From Bifidobacterium asteroides (GTDB taxonomy: Bacteria; Actinomycetota; Actinomycetes; Actinomycetales; Bifidobacteriaceae), in contig NZ_QGLK01000001.1 in the NCBI RefSeq assembly GCF_003202755.1, forward strand, positions 744,001 through 808,000: a stretch of 64,000 nt of DNA, read 5' to 3'. Under the pieces are notes generated by a model. It did not search any database. It was not told where the DNA came from and was given only the letters and a program-made list of their open reading frames with translations. The position numbers and the translations under genes were made by a program. Positions 29,661 to 38,252 of the stretch are shown here, one piece after another. Positions within the stretch are counted from its first letter, which is position 1; each line of letters opens with the position of its first letter.

Positions 29661-29688
29661 CAAAACCCCGGCACCGTTGGTGCCGGGG
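29661..29688 (-). terminator. Terminator of the bL37 gene
   Basis: CCCCGGCACC-GTT-GGTGCCGGGG is a perfect 10-bp stem with a 3-base loop. Read on the minus strand it starts 8 bases after the bL37 stop and is followed by TTTTGC and, further on, the A/T-rich tract shared with the opposing terminator. Confidence 0.8.
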
Positions 29689-29695
29689 CAGACGA

Positions 29696-29770
29696 TCAGG
29701 TGTTCGGCCTCTTGCCGTGGTTGGCGGCCTTCTTGCGGCGATCCCTGCGCTTGCGTCCGCGCATGCCCAT
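29696..29770 (-). CDS. Ribosomal protein bL37 (24 residues)
   Basis: A very short, highly basic protein: starts MGMRGRKRRDRRKK and ends NHGKRPNT. It matches, from memory, the actinobacterial large-subunit protein bL37 (mycobacterial form has RGRKKRDRK and ANHGKRPN). AAGGAG lies 7 bases before the ATG, and a strong terminator follows the stop, so this is a complete, independently expressed gene. A second in-frame ATG two codons later (29764) could be used. Genes this short are usually missed in annotation. Confidence 0.85.
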   Translation of the reverse strand: MGMRGRKRRDRRKKAANHGKRPNT

Positions 29771-29866
29771 GATTGGACTCCTTTGCTACTGATGAACCTA
29801 TAAGCCTTGCCGATTATCGCACACCGGGCTGACCTTTGTCGACCAGCCAGGCTGCTCAGACGCTGT

Positions 29867-30835
29867 TCAGACCTCTTGTGCCCGGTAGCCCACCTGGGTG
29901 GTATAGACGGCGGCAGGCTGCAGAATGACCAGATTCCGACCAGTTCTGAAGGCGTTAGCGTAGGCGGTCATGGGCTCCACGGCAACACCGGCCGGGCGCA
30001 TGCCCGCGTCAAAGCCGGTTCCAGTGCAGACCTGCCATGAGGTGATGGTCTCATCGCCCCAGAGCTGAATGCGTATGCCGTCCGGCCGGGTGAACCAGGC
30101 CGAACAGGTGCCGTCGTCGTCCCGCTCCACATCAGTCCAGGCATCGTCGAAGTCCGCATCCTCACCCAGCGCAGGGCCCTGGCGCAGATCTGTTCGCCCT
30201 TGGACGGGTTCGGTACTAGTGGGCAGCAGCCTGTCGGGGTCGACCACCACGTGGGTGCGGCAGGGAATGGACAGGGTGCAGGGGGCGTTGTCTTTCTGAA
30301 TCTGGTCACCAACCCCCTGTTTGCCGTTGGCTAGCCAGGGGTGGATGCCGAAGGCCCAGGGTGCAGCATCGTCGCCCAGGTTCAGAGCCCGGGTGGTCAT
30401 GGTCAGCCCCTGGTCGTCAAGGGTGTAGGTGACGGTGACAACCACGTCGAAGGGGTATCCGCCCATGTCGGGCACCCGCCAGGAGAGGCTGACGGAGTCC
30501 TCAGTCAGGGCTTGCAGCCGCCAGTAGGCGCGGTATCCGTACCCGTGGATGGCGGTGTTCCGGTCGTGCTCGTCGATGGGCAGGGTATAGGTGTGGTCCT
30601 GGAATTCGTAGGTGCCGTCCTCGATCCGGTTGGGGAAGGGTACCAGCACGTTCCCGTTGCTGCAGGGTACGGTCCCATCCGGGTCGAATGAAGCCAGCAG
30701 GTCCTTTCCCCGGTATTTCAGGACGCGCAGAATGGCTCCCAGCTCGGTCACCACCGCTTCGTAGTCCCCATGACGGATGCTGTACTGCTGTCCTGTCCGG
30801 GGCACGGCCCCGCCCATCATCTCGTTCGTATGCAT
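29867..30835 (-). CDS. galM: Aldose 1-epimerase (mutarotase-like)
   Basis: A 322-residue GalM-superfamily enzyme that interconverts alpha and beta anomers of sugars such as galactose or glucose. LVPFPNRIEDG (conserved Arg), NTAIHGYGYRAYW (His), WAFGIHPWLA (second His) and the C-terminal VAVEPMTAYANAF (catalytic Glu) are all visible. GGAAGTGGGAG precedes ATG 30835. It could serve the galactose released by the beta-galactosidase, though it is 23 kb away. Gap 29771-29866 before it shows only the bL37 leader. Confidence 0.9.
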   Translation of the reverse strand: MHTNEMMGGAVPRTGQQYSIRHGDYEAVVTELGAILRVLKYRGKDLLASFDPDGTVPCSNGNVLVPFPNRIEDGTYEFQDHTYTLPIDEHDRNTAIHGYGYRAYWRLQALTEDSVSLSWRVPDMGGYPFDVVVTVTYTLDDQGLTMTTRALNLGDDAAPWAFGIHPWLANGKQGVGDQIQKDNAPCTLSIPCRTHVVVDPDRLLPTSTEPVQGRTDLRQGPALGEDADFDDAWTDVERDDDGTCSAWFTRPDGIRIQLWGDETITSWQVCTGTGFDAGMRPAGVAVEPMTAYANAFRTGRNLVILQPAAVYTTQVGYRAQEV

Positions 30836-31007
30836 GCTCCCACTTCCATAGTGCCGTTGATGCTTGGTACGCCACCATCCTAGCGCCTGGGTGGTCTTGG
30901 GTTCTTGGTGAAAGAGTGGCGGATGGACTACCGGGGGCCGTCCTGGCTTTCTACCATGGACTTGCAGTGTCCGGAACCGTCCGGATTGACATCGTTAAGG
31001 AGCGGCA

Positions 31008-32075
31008 GTGGCAGGATTTCGGACCACCGTGTGCGAACAGCCGACCCCACAGGGGCATGGGCGGGTCGTCCTGGCTGATCCGCGCGGGTTCTGCGCGGGG
31101 GTGGACCGTGCCATCCAGACCGTGCAGACCATCCTGGATGCGGACAACCCCCACCAGGGCCTGCCCCCGGTCTATGTGCGCCGACAGATAGTCCACAACC
31201 GGCATGTGGTCGAGGACCTGTCCCGGCGGGGGGCCGTGTTCGTGGACGAGCTGGACCAGATTCCCGACCAGGCCGTCCGTGCCGGGGTGCCTGTGGTCTT
31301 CTCAGCTCATGGCATCGCTCCCTCGGTCGTCAAGGAGGCCCAGCGGCGGGGAATGCGTGTGGTTGATGCCTCATGCCCCCTGGTCAGCAAGGTCCACCGG
31401 GAGGTGCAGCGCTTCGTTCGGGACGGCTACCGGATCATTTACATAGGTCACCGGGGGCACGACGAGGCTATTGGAGTCATGGGGGAGGCCCCGGACCGAG
31501 TTCATCTGGTGGAGCATGAGGCCGATATCGACGCTTTGGACTTCGGGCCGGACACGCCTCTTGTCATGCTGACCCAGACCACCCTGAGCCTGGATGAGAC
31601 CGCCGACCTGGCTGCGGCCCTGCGTCGACGCTTCCCCTGGATAGAAGAGCCGCCGGGCTCAGACATCTGCTACGCCACCCAGAACAGGCAGCAGGCGGTC
31701 AAGCTGGTGGCCGGGCAGGCGGACTGCATGATTGTAGTGGGGTCAGCCAACTCCTCCAATTCGGTGCGTTTGGTCGAGGTGGCCCGTCAGGCCCTGGATG
31801 TCCGCTTTCCTGGTCAGGGTGAGCGCAGGGCCCACCGAGTCGACGACGCGAGCGAGCTGGACCCGACCTGGCTGCAGGGCATGGATTCGGTAGGGCTCAC
31901 CTCGGGTGCGTCGGTTCCCGAGAACCTGGTTCAGGGGGTACTGGAGACCCTGGCCTCCCGAGGGTTCACCCAGGTGACCCGGGAGCGAGCAGTAGACGAG
32001 CACATGCACTTCGTCCTACCTGCTGCCCTGCGCTCAGCACGCGCATCTAGAGAGGTTCCACAGCCACAGGATTAA
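31008..32075 (+). CDS. ispH: 4-hydroxy-3-methylbut-2-enyl diphosphate reductase
   Basis: The last enzyme of the MEP isoprenoid pathway, making IPP and DMAPP. A 355-residue protein with the three Fe-S cysteines (RGFCAGVDRA, DASCPLVSKVH, DICYATQNRQ) and the conserved HGIAP, GHRGHDE, TQTTLS and GSANSSNS motifs; ASVPENLV closes the site. GTG start with GGAG 6 bases upstream (GGAGCGGCAGTG). Single gene, divergent from galM. Confidence 0.96.
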   Translation: MAGFRTTVCEQPTPQGHGRVVLADPRGFCAGVDRAIQTVQTILDADNPHQGLPPVYVRRQIVHNRHVVEDLSRRGAVFVDELDQIPDQAVRAGVPVVFSAHGIAPSVVKEAQRRGMRVVDASCPLVSKVHREVQRFVRDGYRIIYIGHRGHDEAIGVMGEAPDRVHLVEHEADIDALDFGPDTPLVMLTQTTLSLDETADLAAALRRRFPWIEEPPGSDICYATQNRQQAVKLVAGQADCMIVVGSANSSNSVRLVEVARQALDVRFPGQGERRAHRVDDASELDPTWLQGMDSVGLTSGASVPENLVQGVLETLASRGFTQVTRERAVDEHMHFVLPAALRSARASREVPQPQD

Positions 32076-32093
32076 GCCCCAGCGCTAAAACTC

Positions 32094-32600
32094 TCAGTCG
32101 GTGGCTAGGGGTGCGGTCTTGGCCTTGAGGACACGGATCAAATCCCGAGGATCCAGACCCAGGCTGATGCCGCGCTTACCGCCGGAGACCATGATGGTGT
32201 CGAAATCCAATGCGCCCTGGTCCAACACGGTGATGTGTGCGGTGCGTTGTCCGAAGGGCGATATGCCGCCTAGAACGTATCCGCTCTCCCTCTCGGCCTG
32301 GGCCTTGTCGGCCAAGCGGGCCTTTTTGGCGCCCACGGCTGCTGCCAGATGCTTGAGGTTTAGGTGTCCGGTCACCGGAACAATGCCGATGACCCGCTCC
32401 TTGCCCGTGTCGGCCATCAGGGTCTTGTAGACTGTGCGCGGATCCAGGCCCAGTTTTTTGGCAGCTTCGATGCCGTACCCCTGGTCCATGTGGTCGGCAT
32501 TGTGATGATACTCGTGGACGGTGAAGGGAACCCCTAGACGCTCCAGCTGGGCCATGGCTGGAGTCGCGGCATCCGAATCCGCTCGCTTCTTCTTGCTCAT
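32094..32600 (-). CDS. ybaK: Cys-tRNA(Pro) deacylase YbaK/EbsC
   Basis: A 168-residue tRNA-editing protein of the YbaK group that clears cysteine wrongly loaded on tRNA-Pro. Family features: GVPFTVHEYHH near the start, YKTLMAD, the VPVTGHLNLKHLAAA segment, GYVLGGISPFG and SGGKRGISLGL. Convergent with ispH (18-base gap). Confidence 0.92.
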   Translation of the reverse strand: MSKKKRADSDAATPAMAQLERLGVPFTVHEYHHNADHMDQGYGIEAAKKLGLDPRTVYKTLMADTGKERVIGIVPVTGHLNLKHLAAAVGAKKARLADKAQAERESGYVLGGISPFGQRTAHITVLDQGALDFDTIMVSGGKRGISLGLDPRDLIRVLKAKTAPLATD

Positions 32601-32677
32601 GACTCCATGCTAAGGTACTGACCGTTTAGGTTGGCTGAGGGGTGTCTTTGGCCCCATTTGCGCGGAAAGGGTAGTCC

Positions 32678-33274
32678 ATGACCGCTGTCAATGCCTGGCT
32701 GCTCGATGCGGTGACAGGCGGCTGGGGGCTGGCCGTACTTTTTCTGGCAGCTTTTCTGGATGCGCTGATCATTCCCATACCTACGGAGCTTATGGTCCTG
32801 GCCACGGCTTCGGCCTTTCGGGCCACAGGAAGACCCTTTCCCGTCCTGGTCTTTCTGGTTTGTGCCTTGGCTTTCGTGGGCGGCGATGCCTGCACCTATG
32901 GGCTGGGACGGCTTGTCCCGTTGAATCGTCTAGCCGTCTTTCGAGGTGCCGCAGGCAAGGCTGTGACATCATGGGCCCACCGGGCGCTATTGCAGGGAGG
33001 CGGCTTCTTCACACTGGCCTCGCGGTTCGTGCCCTCGGGCCGGACCGTGGTAAATCTGACTGCCGGGGCGGCGCGGTATCCGCTGAACCGTTATTTGCCT
33101 CTGGCTGCACTGGCCGGTCTGCTCTGGTCCATCTATATGTGGACCTTGGGGTATCTGGCCGCCTCCTGGTTGGAGAACAACCCTTTGGCCGTCATGGCCA
33201 TCGGCTTTCTGGTGGGCATGGTCGTCGGCCTGGTCTGCGACCTGGCCATGCGGGCGCTCACCCGGAGGCGCTGA
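32678..33274 (+). CDS. DedA/VTT-domain membrane protein
   Basis: A 198-residue integral membrane protein with about five helices. The VTT signature is visible: FLDALIIPIPTELMVLATA, GGDACTYGLGRL, SRFVPSGRTVVNLTAG and RYPLNRYLP. DedA proteins act in lipid-carrier recycling and membrane homeostasis; recent work links some to undecaprenyl phosphate flipping. The role here is not specified by context. Confidence 0.88.
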   Translation: MTAVNAWLLDAVTGGWGLAVLFLAAFLDALIIPIPTELMVLATASAFRATGRPFPVLVFLVCALAFVGGDACTYGLGRLVPLNRLAVFRGAAGKAVTSWAHRALLQGGGFFTLASRFVPSGRTVVNLTAGAARYPLNRYLPLAALAGLLWSIYMWTLGYLAASWLENNPLAVMAIGFLVGMVVGLVCDLAMRALTRRR

Positions 33275-33282
33275 TTACACAA

Positions 33283-33314
33283 GGGGTCCGTCCCCCGTAT
33301 AGGGAACGGACCCC
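33283..33314. terminator. Hairpin between convergent dedA and gap
   Basis: GGGGTCCGT ... ACGGACCCC is a perfect 9-bp stem, with an inner CCC/GGG able to extend it. No T-run, but its place between convergent genes suggests a two-way terminator. Confidence 0.55.
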
Positions 33315-33325
33315 GTAAACGCTAT

Positions 33326-33342
33326 GGCCGGAAGAACCGGCC
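33326..33342 (-). terminator. Hairpin just after the gap gene
   Basis: GGCCGG-AAGAA-CCGGCC, a 6-bp stem 6 bases after the GAPDH stop. Probably a 3'-end structure of the gap mRNA. Confidence 0.45.
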
Positions 33343-33348
33343 GGATGC

Positions 33349-34404
33349 TCAGTCGCCCAGCTTGGCGAAGTAGAGCAGGGTGCGGATCATGTTGCTGGTG
33401 AAGCCATATTCGTTGTCGTAGAAGGCAACGGTGCGGACCAGCTGGTCGTCACCGTGGGTGTTGACATCGGTCTGGGTGGGATCGAAGACGCCACCGTGGG
33501 TGTCGCCGATCACGTCGGAGGAGACAATGCCCTCGTCGTTGTAGCCGTAGTAGTCCTTGCCCTCGAAAGCCTTCTTGGCGGCGTCGTTGATCTCGTCAAC
33601 GGTGACCTTCTTGTCCAGGACGCAGGTCAGCTCGGTGACGGAGCCGGAGGGAACGGCCACGCGCTGTGCATGGCCCTGCAGCTTGCCGTCAACGGAGGGA
33701 ACGACCTTGCCGATGGCCTTGGCGGCACCGGTGGAGTGCTCGATGGTGTTGATGGCGGCGGCGCGGGTGTTGCGCGGCTTGTTGCCCTTGGGGCCGTCCA
33801 GCAGCATCTGGGAGCCGGTGTAGGCGTGGATGGTGGTCATGTAGCCGATGCGGATGCCGAAGTTGTCATCAAGCATCTTGACCATGGCGGCCAGGGAGCC
33901 GGTGGTGCAGGAGCCGGCGGAGATGATCTTGTCGGAGGACTTCAAGGTCTCCTCGTTGACGCCGTAGACCACGGTGGGTGTGGTGTCGTCCTTGGCGGGA
34001 GCAGAGATCAGAACCTTCTTGGCTCCGGCGTTCAAGTGGGCCTGGGACTTCTCGGCCGAGGTGTAGAAGCCGGTGCACTCCAGCACGTAGTCCACGCCGT
34101 CGTTATTGACCCAGGGGATGTTGTTGGCATCCTTCTCGGCATAGACCGGGTACTCCTTGCCGTCCACCACGATGGCGGTATCGGTGGAGGTGACCGAGAC
34201 AGGGGTGCCGTCGTCGTGACGGAAGGTGCCCTGAGTACTGTCGTACTTGAGCAGATAGGCCAGAATGGCCGGGGTGGTCAGATCGTTGATGGCGGCAACC
34301 TCGATGTTGGAGGCGTCGCCGCCACGGGCCTGGAGCTCAAAGATGCGCCGGAAGGCCAGACGACCGATACGTCCGAATCCGTTGATGCCAATCTTTACTG
34401 TCAT
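33349..34404 (-). CDS. gap: Type I glyceraldehyde-3-phosphate dehydrogenase
   Basis: A 351-residue glycolytic enzyme that oxidises glyceraldehyde 3-phosphate with NAD. The Rossmann motif [16 protein letters not shown], catalytic Cys166 and the C-terminal WYDNEYG-like [11 protein letters not shown] are present. The active-site signature is [13 protein letters not shown] rather than the common SNASCTTNCLAP, with Gly for Asn after the TT pair. AAGGGAG precedes ATG 34404. It has its own promoter and a leader with an imperfect palindrome, and an unusually codon-optimised look fitting high expression. Confidence 0.96.
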   Translation of the reverse strand: MTVKIGINGFGRIGRLAFRRIFELQARGGDASNIEVAAINDLTTPAILAYLLKYDSTQGTFRHDDGTPVSVTSTDTAIVVDGKEYPVYAEKDANNIPWVNNDGVDYVLECTGFYTSAEKSQAHLNAGAKKVLISAPAKDDTTPTVVYGVNEETLKSSDKIISAGSCTTGSLAAMVKMLDDNFGIRIGYMTTIHAYTGSQMLLDGPKGNKPRNTRAAAINTIEHSTGAAKAIGKVVPSVDGKLQGHAQRVAVPSGSVTELTCVLDKKVTVDEINDAAKKAFEGKDYYGYNDEGIVSSDVIGDTHGGVFDPTQTDVNTHGDDQLVRTVAFYDNEYGFTSNMIRTLLYFAKLGD

Positions 34405-34424
34405 TCAATTCTCCCTTGGAGATT

Positions 34425-34464
34425 GGCCGTATACAGCACAAAAATTACCGGACCGTATATGGCC
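34425..34464. repeat. Imperfect palindrome in the gap leader
   Basis: GGCCGTATAC and GTATATGGCC form a 10-bp inverted repeat with one mismatch and a 20-base spacer, placed between the predicted transcription start and the gap ribosome site. It may fold in the mRNA or bind a regulator. Confidence 0.4.
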
Positions 34465-34486
34465 GATTACTGATAACATCTCATAG

Positions 34487-34514
34487 TTTATAGAACCCTG
34501 TGTACTTATAGCAA
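34487..34514 (-). promoter_or_regulatory. Candidate promoter of gap
   Basis: On the minus strand, TTGCTA (-35), 16 bases, TATAAA (-10). Transcription would start near 34480, giving a leader of about 75 bases before the gap ATG. Confidence 0.5.
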
Positions 34515-34564
34515 GCGACTACGCTGGTTGTGCCGAGGAAAAAACGAACAAAAAAAATGGTAGA

Positions 34565-34590
34565 TTTTGTTGTTTGTTTGCGCAACAAAA
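34565..34590 (-). terminator. AT-rich hairpin after the ArsC/Spx-like gene
   Basis: TTTTGTTG ... CAACAAAA (8-bp stem, 10-base loop) begins 4 bases after the stop; on the minus strand a run of eight T follows a few bases later. A plausible but weak-stemmed terminator. Confidence 0.45.
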
Positions 34591-34593
34591 CGA

Positions 34594-35019
34594 TCAGGAA
34601 TTGTGAGAATTTTCGTTCGTATCGGCCAGCCAATCCTCCCACTGCTGCTGACGGAATCCGACCAGGACATGGCGGCCATCCAGCAGGATGGGACGCTTGA
34701 CCAGCATGCCATCGGTGGAAAGCAGCTGCAGAGCCTGCTCCGTATCCATCTGCGGCAAGCGTTTGCTCAGCCCCTGGCTGCGATAGGCCTGACCCGAGGT
34801 ATTGAAGAACCGCCGGACGGGCAGGCCGCTTATGTCCAGCCATTCGGTCAATTCTTCCTGGGTGGGGCGGTGCTCCTTGATGTCGCGCTCGGTGAAGTCC
34901 ACATTGTGATCACGCAGCCAGGTGCGGGCCTTGGCGCAGGTGGAGCAGCGGCTGTAGCAGATGAAGAGCGGGTGTTCGGCTGTAGGTGCTGCCGATAGTG
35001 TGGTTGATGATTCCGCCAT
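34594..35019 (-). CDS. ArsC/Spx-family thioredoxin-fold protein
   Basis: A 141-residue protein with the redox motif CYSRCSTCAKARTWL and the DFTERDIKEHRPTQEEL, NTSGQAYR and KRPILLDG segments of the ArsC/Spx/YffB family. Members are either glutaredoxin-type arsenate reductases or RNA-polymerase-binding regulators. The conserved ArsC Arg and the RPIL motif fit either. No arsenic genes are nearby. Start 35019 is set by AAAGGA upstream; the longer frame to 35052 lacks family similarity. Transcribed after thiamine pyrophosphokinase (40-base gap). Confidence 0.85.
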   Translation of the reverse strand: MAESSTTLSAAPTAEHPLFICYSRCSTCAKARTWLRDHNVDFTERDIKEHRPTQEELTEWLDISGLPVRRFFNTSGQAYRSQGLSKRLPQMDTEQALQLLSTDGMLVKRPILLDGRHVLVGFRQQQWEDWLADTNENSHNS

Positions 35020-35059
35020 AGGTTTTCCTTTCCAAGTGGGATTCCAAGTCAAAAGAGGT

Positions 35060-35827
35060 TCAGGCCAGCCGACGGGAGGGTCGAGTCTCCAGGGAGCCTA
35101 GGTCGGCCTTGGGCTCCAGGTTGGTGCTCCAGACCGGCTCGGGCGCCGAGGTGGGGTAGGCGACGAACACTGTTCCCTGTTTCAGTGCTATGTGGGCCGG
35201 TTTACCGGGCAGGAACTCGTTGCTGACACCAGTGACCTGCCGGTTGGTCATGGTCATGCCGTCCGTCTGGTATTTGAGGCCCTGCTCAACCACACCCAGA
35301 GCCTGGTCGTCGGCCGCCAGGACGGAGACCATGGACCTGGGCGGGCAGTCCCAGGCGGGAAAGTCCAGGCTTCCAGGGCCAAGAGCTGTGACCAGCATTC
35401 TTTGGCCCCAGAGTTCGGCCCGGCCACCGCTTGCAGCAATCAGATGGATCAGGTTCAGGTTGGCTAGCGTGTGGTCCATGCGCCCGCCCAGGCCGCCATA
35501 TATAAGGAATCTTCGGCAACCGTACCGCCAGCCCACCTTGACTGCGGCCAGCAGGTCCGTGTCGTCTTTCTCAGCAGGCAGGACCCGGCGGGGGATGTCT
35601 GTACGCAGCTTTTGGCTGCCAGCGGGCAGGGAGTCGAAGTCGCCCACGACCAGTTCCGGCTCGTCACCGTGCTCCAGGGCCGGCTCCAGCCCGCCGTCCG
35701 CTGCGATGACCATGGCCTGTCCGCCGCGTGCCGTCTCTTCGCCAAAGTACTGTCCTGCGCCCCAAATCCGGCAGAGCGGTGCCTGACTTGCCTGGTCCGT
35801 ACGGTCCGACTGACCGTCATTCTGCAT
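35060..35827 (-). CDS. Thiamine pyrophosphokinase
   Basis: A 255-residue enzyme that makes thiamine diphosphate from thiamine and ATP. Family motifs: AADGGLEPAL, VVGDFDSL, the DDTDLLAAV metal/phosphate segment and YGGLGGRMDHTLANL, then a C-terminal beta-sandwich (GVSNEF). Start 35827 is set by AAGGA 4 bases upstream; a longer frame to 35908 would overlap azlD. Third gene of a minus-strand run azlC-azlD-TPK-arsC-like. Confidence 0.92.
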   Translation of the reverse strand: MQNDGQSDRTDQASQAPLCRIWGAGQYFGEETARGGQAMVIAADGGLEPALEHGDEPELVVGDFDSLPAGSQKLRTDIPRRVLPAEKDDTDLLAAVKVGWRYGCRRFLIYGGLGGRMDHTLANLNLIHLIAASGGRAELWGQRMLVTALGPGSLDFPAWDCPPRSMVSVLAADDQALGVVEQGLKYQTDGMTMTNRQVTGVSNEFLPGKPAHIALKQGTVFVAYPTSAPEPVWSTNLEPKADLGSLETRPSRRLA

Positions 35828-35868
35828 TAGGTCCTTCTTTCTGCGCTCGCCCATTGGCCGCATCCCCA

Positions 35869-36225
35869 TCATCCCAGACCAACCAGACGGATCAGGAAGA
35901 TCAGCCACCCTTGCACTAGGGCCATATAGGTCAGGGTGCCGCAGGCGATGCTGATCATCATGTTTCGCCAGCGCAGGTGGACCAGGGCTGTGACCAGCAG
36001 AGCCAGGGCCTCATAGAGTCCGTGGTCGCCTCCTGCCAGGTTGGTGTGCCTGAGCGAATAAACCACCAGCAGTCCCATGACGGCAGCGGGCAGCAGATGT
36101 CCCAGCCTGGTCACCAGGGCCGGTGGCCGACGCCCCTCCGGCCAGATTATGAAGGGTAGGAATCTGGTGGCCATGGTTCCCAGGACCACAATGCCTATGG
36201 TGATCAGTTGCTGTGCAGTGGTCAT
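35869..36225 (-). CDS. azlD: AzlD-family branched-chain amino-acid export subunit
   Basis: A 118-residue membrane protein with four helices; opens MTTAQQLITIGIVVLGTMAT and has RFLPFIIWP, the AzlD hallmark. It works with AzlC to export branched-chain amino acids or analogues. Start 36225 has AAGGAAGG upstream and overlaps the azlC stop by 4 bases; a longer frame to 36384 is not family-like. Confidence 0.88.
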   Translation of the reverse strand: MTTAQQLITIGIVVLGTMATRFLPFIIWPEGRRPPALVTRLGHLLPAAVMGLLVVYSLRHTNLAGGDHGLYEALALLVTALVHLRWRNMMISIACGTLTYMALVQGWLIFLIRLVGLG

Positions 36226-36959
36226 GAGGCCTTCCTTTGGCTCCGGGAGTCCAAGAGGATGAAGACGGCCAGGATGACCGCCATGGACGGGATGATGAAT
36301 CGGTCGGGTCCGAAGACAAGCAGGCAGGCCAGCGAAGCCAGCAGACCGATCAGGGCCGGCACGCGGGCCTCGGCCTGCCGCCACTGCTCCAGGAAGAGCA
36401 CCAGGAACATGGCAGTCAGCACGAAATCCAGCCCCCGGGTGTCGAAGTTCGCCAGGTTGCCCAGCACAGCGCCCAGGGTGGCTCCGCCCACCCAGTAGAT
36501 CTGATTAAGCAGGGTGACGAAGAAGAGGTACCAGCCCTTGTCGGTTCCGGCGGGGTGAGGGTCGGCGGACTCCAGGGCGAAGGTCTCATCGCACATCCCG
36601 AAAATCAGATAGGGCTTCTTCCGGCCCGTCCCTCGAAAGACCGGCAGCATGGCCAGGCCGTAGAAGAGATGCCGTGCATTGACCATCAGGGTCAGCATCA
36701 GCGCGCCCCAGGGATTGAAGGTGGACATGAGCAGGTCCACGGTCACGAACTCCATGGATCCGGCGTAGATCAGGGCACTCATGGCCAGCGGGTAGATCAC
36801 CGGGAATCCACGGCTGGTCATCAGAAAACCGTAGGAGGCTCCCAGCACCATGAATCCAGCCAAGATGGGGAGGGTCCGTGGAAAGGCTGCAGCCAGGGAG
36901 TCGAGGACGGTCCCGGAGGACTTCGCATCGTCGTCTGCCTCTTCCTGCGCTCGCTGCAT
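36222..36959 (-). CDS. azlC: AzlC-family branched-chain amino-acid exporter
   Basis: A 245-residue membrane protein with family motifs GASYGFL, ALIYAGSMEFVTVDLL, NARHLFYGLAML and GMCDETFAL. Export partner of AzlD, to which it is coupled by ATGA. Start 36959 is preceded by AGGAGG at 6 bases; longer frames to 37265 have no support. The gap to msrAB (36960-37131) holds the divergent promoters and no gene. Confidence 0.9.
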   Translation of the reverse strand: MQRAQEEADDDAKSSGTVLDSLAAAFPRTLPILAGFMVLGASYGFLMTSRGFPVIYPLAMSALIYAGSMEFVTVDLLMSTFNPWGALMLTLMVNARHLFYGLAMLPVFRGTGRKKPYLIFGMCDETFALESADPHPAGTDKGWYLFFVTLLNQIYWVGGATLGAVLGNLANFDTRGLDFVLTAMFLVLFLEQWRQAEARVPALIGLLASLACLLVFGPDRFIIPSMAVILAVFILLDSRSQRKAS

Positions 36960-37131
36960 GATCAACCTCCTGGCTTCGATTTGGAAATGGTCATATGATA
37001 ATCGCCTCTTGCGCCGCAGGGGCAGACTGGTCGACAATGTGAGAAGGCTGTCAAGAGGCTGGAAGGGCGGAATAGGGACTCTCCGGCTCTTGTTGAACCT
37101 AACGATAGGCACCGGTACGTGAGGAGGAATC

Positions 37132-38106
37132 ATGGACAAGAACAAGGTTTCGACCAACGACCTGGCCACGGTCGTCCTGGCTGGGGGATGCTTCTGGGGC
37201 ATCGAGCGGTTCTTCCAAGAGGTGGACGGGATCATTGACACCCAGGTAGGATACGCCCAGTCCACAGTGCCCGCCCCCAGCTATGAGCAGGTATGCAGCG
37301 GTGTCACCGACGCCGTGGAGAGTGTGCGGCTGACCTATGATCCCCAAACCGTCACTTTACGGACCCTGACCCTACTTCTGTTGGATTTGATCGACCCATT
37401 CTCGGTGGATCGCCAGGGCAACGACCGGGGCAGGCAGTACCGCAGCGGCCTCTACTGGGATCCCGAGCATCGCGAGCAGGAGGAGCCCGTCTTCCGTCGC
37501 GCCTTGGAGGAGTTGGAGCGCCGGACCGGCCGTCATCCCGCTGTGCAGGTGGAGGCCCTGATCAACTTCTATCCGGCGGAGGAGTCCCACCAGGACTACC
37601 TGCTCAAAAACCCTGGCGGATACTGCCACATCCCCCTGGAGGCCATTGCCAATGCCGCTTCCCGCCAACGCTACATCGAGCGCATCTGGTCCCTGGACCC
37701 TGAAAGCTACGAGGTGACCCAGCACTCGGCCACCGAACGGCCCTTCACCAACGCCTACGACGGAGAGTTCCGTCCGGGCATCTATGTGGACGTGGTCAGC
37801 GGGCAGCCGCTCTTCTCCTCGGCCGACAAGTACGACTCGGGCTGTGGCTGGCCGGCATTTACCAAGCCCATTGACCCTCAACTGCTGGTCAATCGCAATG
37901 ACTACAAGTTGCTGGGTCGGCCCCGGATCGAGGTACGGACAGCACAGACCGGCATCCATCTGGGGCATGTCTTCGACGATGGCCCGGCTGACCGTGGCGG
38001 GCAGCGCTACTGCATGAATTCCGCCGCCCTACGATTCGTGCCGCGGGACCGGATGGAGGCGGAGGGCTACGGAGATTACCTGCCCCTGGTGGATGCAGCA
38101 ATATAA
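37132..38106 (+). CDS. msrAB: Fused peptide methionine sulfoxide reductase MsrA-MsrB
   Basis: A 324-residue bifunctional repair enzyme that reduces both S- and R-methionine sulfoxide in proteins. The MsrA domain (residues about 12-170) has the catalytic GGCFWGIE; the MsrB domain (about 185-310) has [18 protein letters not shown] and catalytic [11 protein letters not shown]. The CxxC zinc pairs of many MsrB proteins are absent, as in other clusterless forms. No signal peptide, so cytoplasmic. GAGGAGG precedes the ATG. Confidence 0.95.
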   Translation: MDKNKVSTNDLATVVLAGGCFWGIERFFQEVDGIIDTQVGYAQSTVPAPSYEQVCSGVTDAVESVRLTYDPQTVTLRTLTLLLLDLIDPFSVDRQGNDRGRQYRSGLYWDPEHREQEEPVFRRALEELERRTGRHPAVQVEALINFYPAEESHQDYLLKNPGGYCHIPLEAIANAASRQRYIERIWSLDPESYEVTQHSATERPFTNAYDGEFRPGIYVDVVSGQPLFSSADKYDSGCGWPAFTKPIDPQLLVNRNDYKLLGRPRIEVRTAQTGIHLGHVFDDGPADRGGQRYCMNSAALRFVPRDRMEAEGYGDYLPLVDAAI

Positions 38107-38125
38107 TGACAGTTCTGCTGTCATT
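38105..38125 (+). terminator. Hairpin overlapping the msrAB stop
   Basis: AATGACAG-TTCTG-CTGTCATT is a perfect 8-bp stem that starts inside the stop codon. No T-run follows, so termination is uncertain. The rest of the gap to asnB (to 38252) shows only a ribosome site (AAGGAG). Confidence 0.45.
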
Positions 38126-38252
38126 GGCACGTCGGAGCTTTCAGCCTATGGGGGTTCCGGCGCAGTCTACTCACAAGGTTCGTTTGTTTCCTGTTTCTGT
38201 TGCCCTCTTGGTCTATTGTGGGCTCTTGGTGAACTAATAAGGAGTCAGGCCT

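Noticed and set aside
29567-29803. Plus-strand frames of 62-78 codons over the terminator pair
   Set aside because: They run through two terminators and the bL37 gene and have no ribosome site.
33454-34473. 339-codon plus-strand frame across gap
   Set aside because: Gly/Val/Asp-rich antisense product typical of strongly biased codon use in gap.
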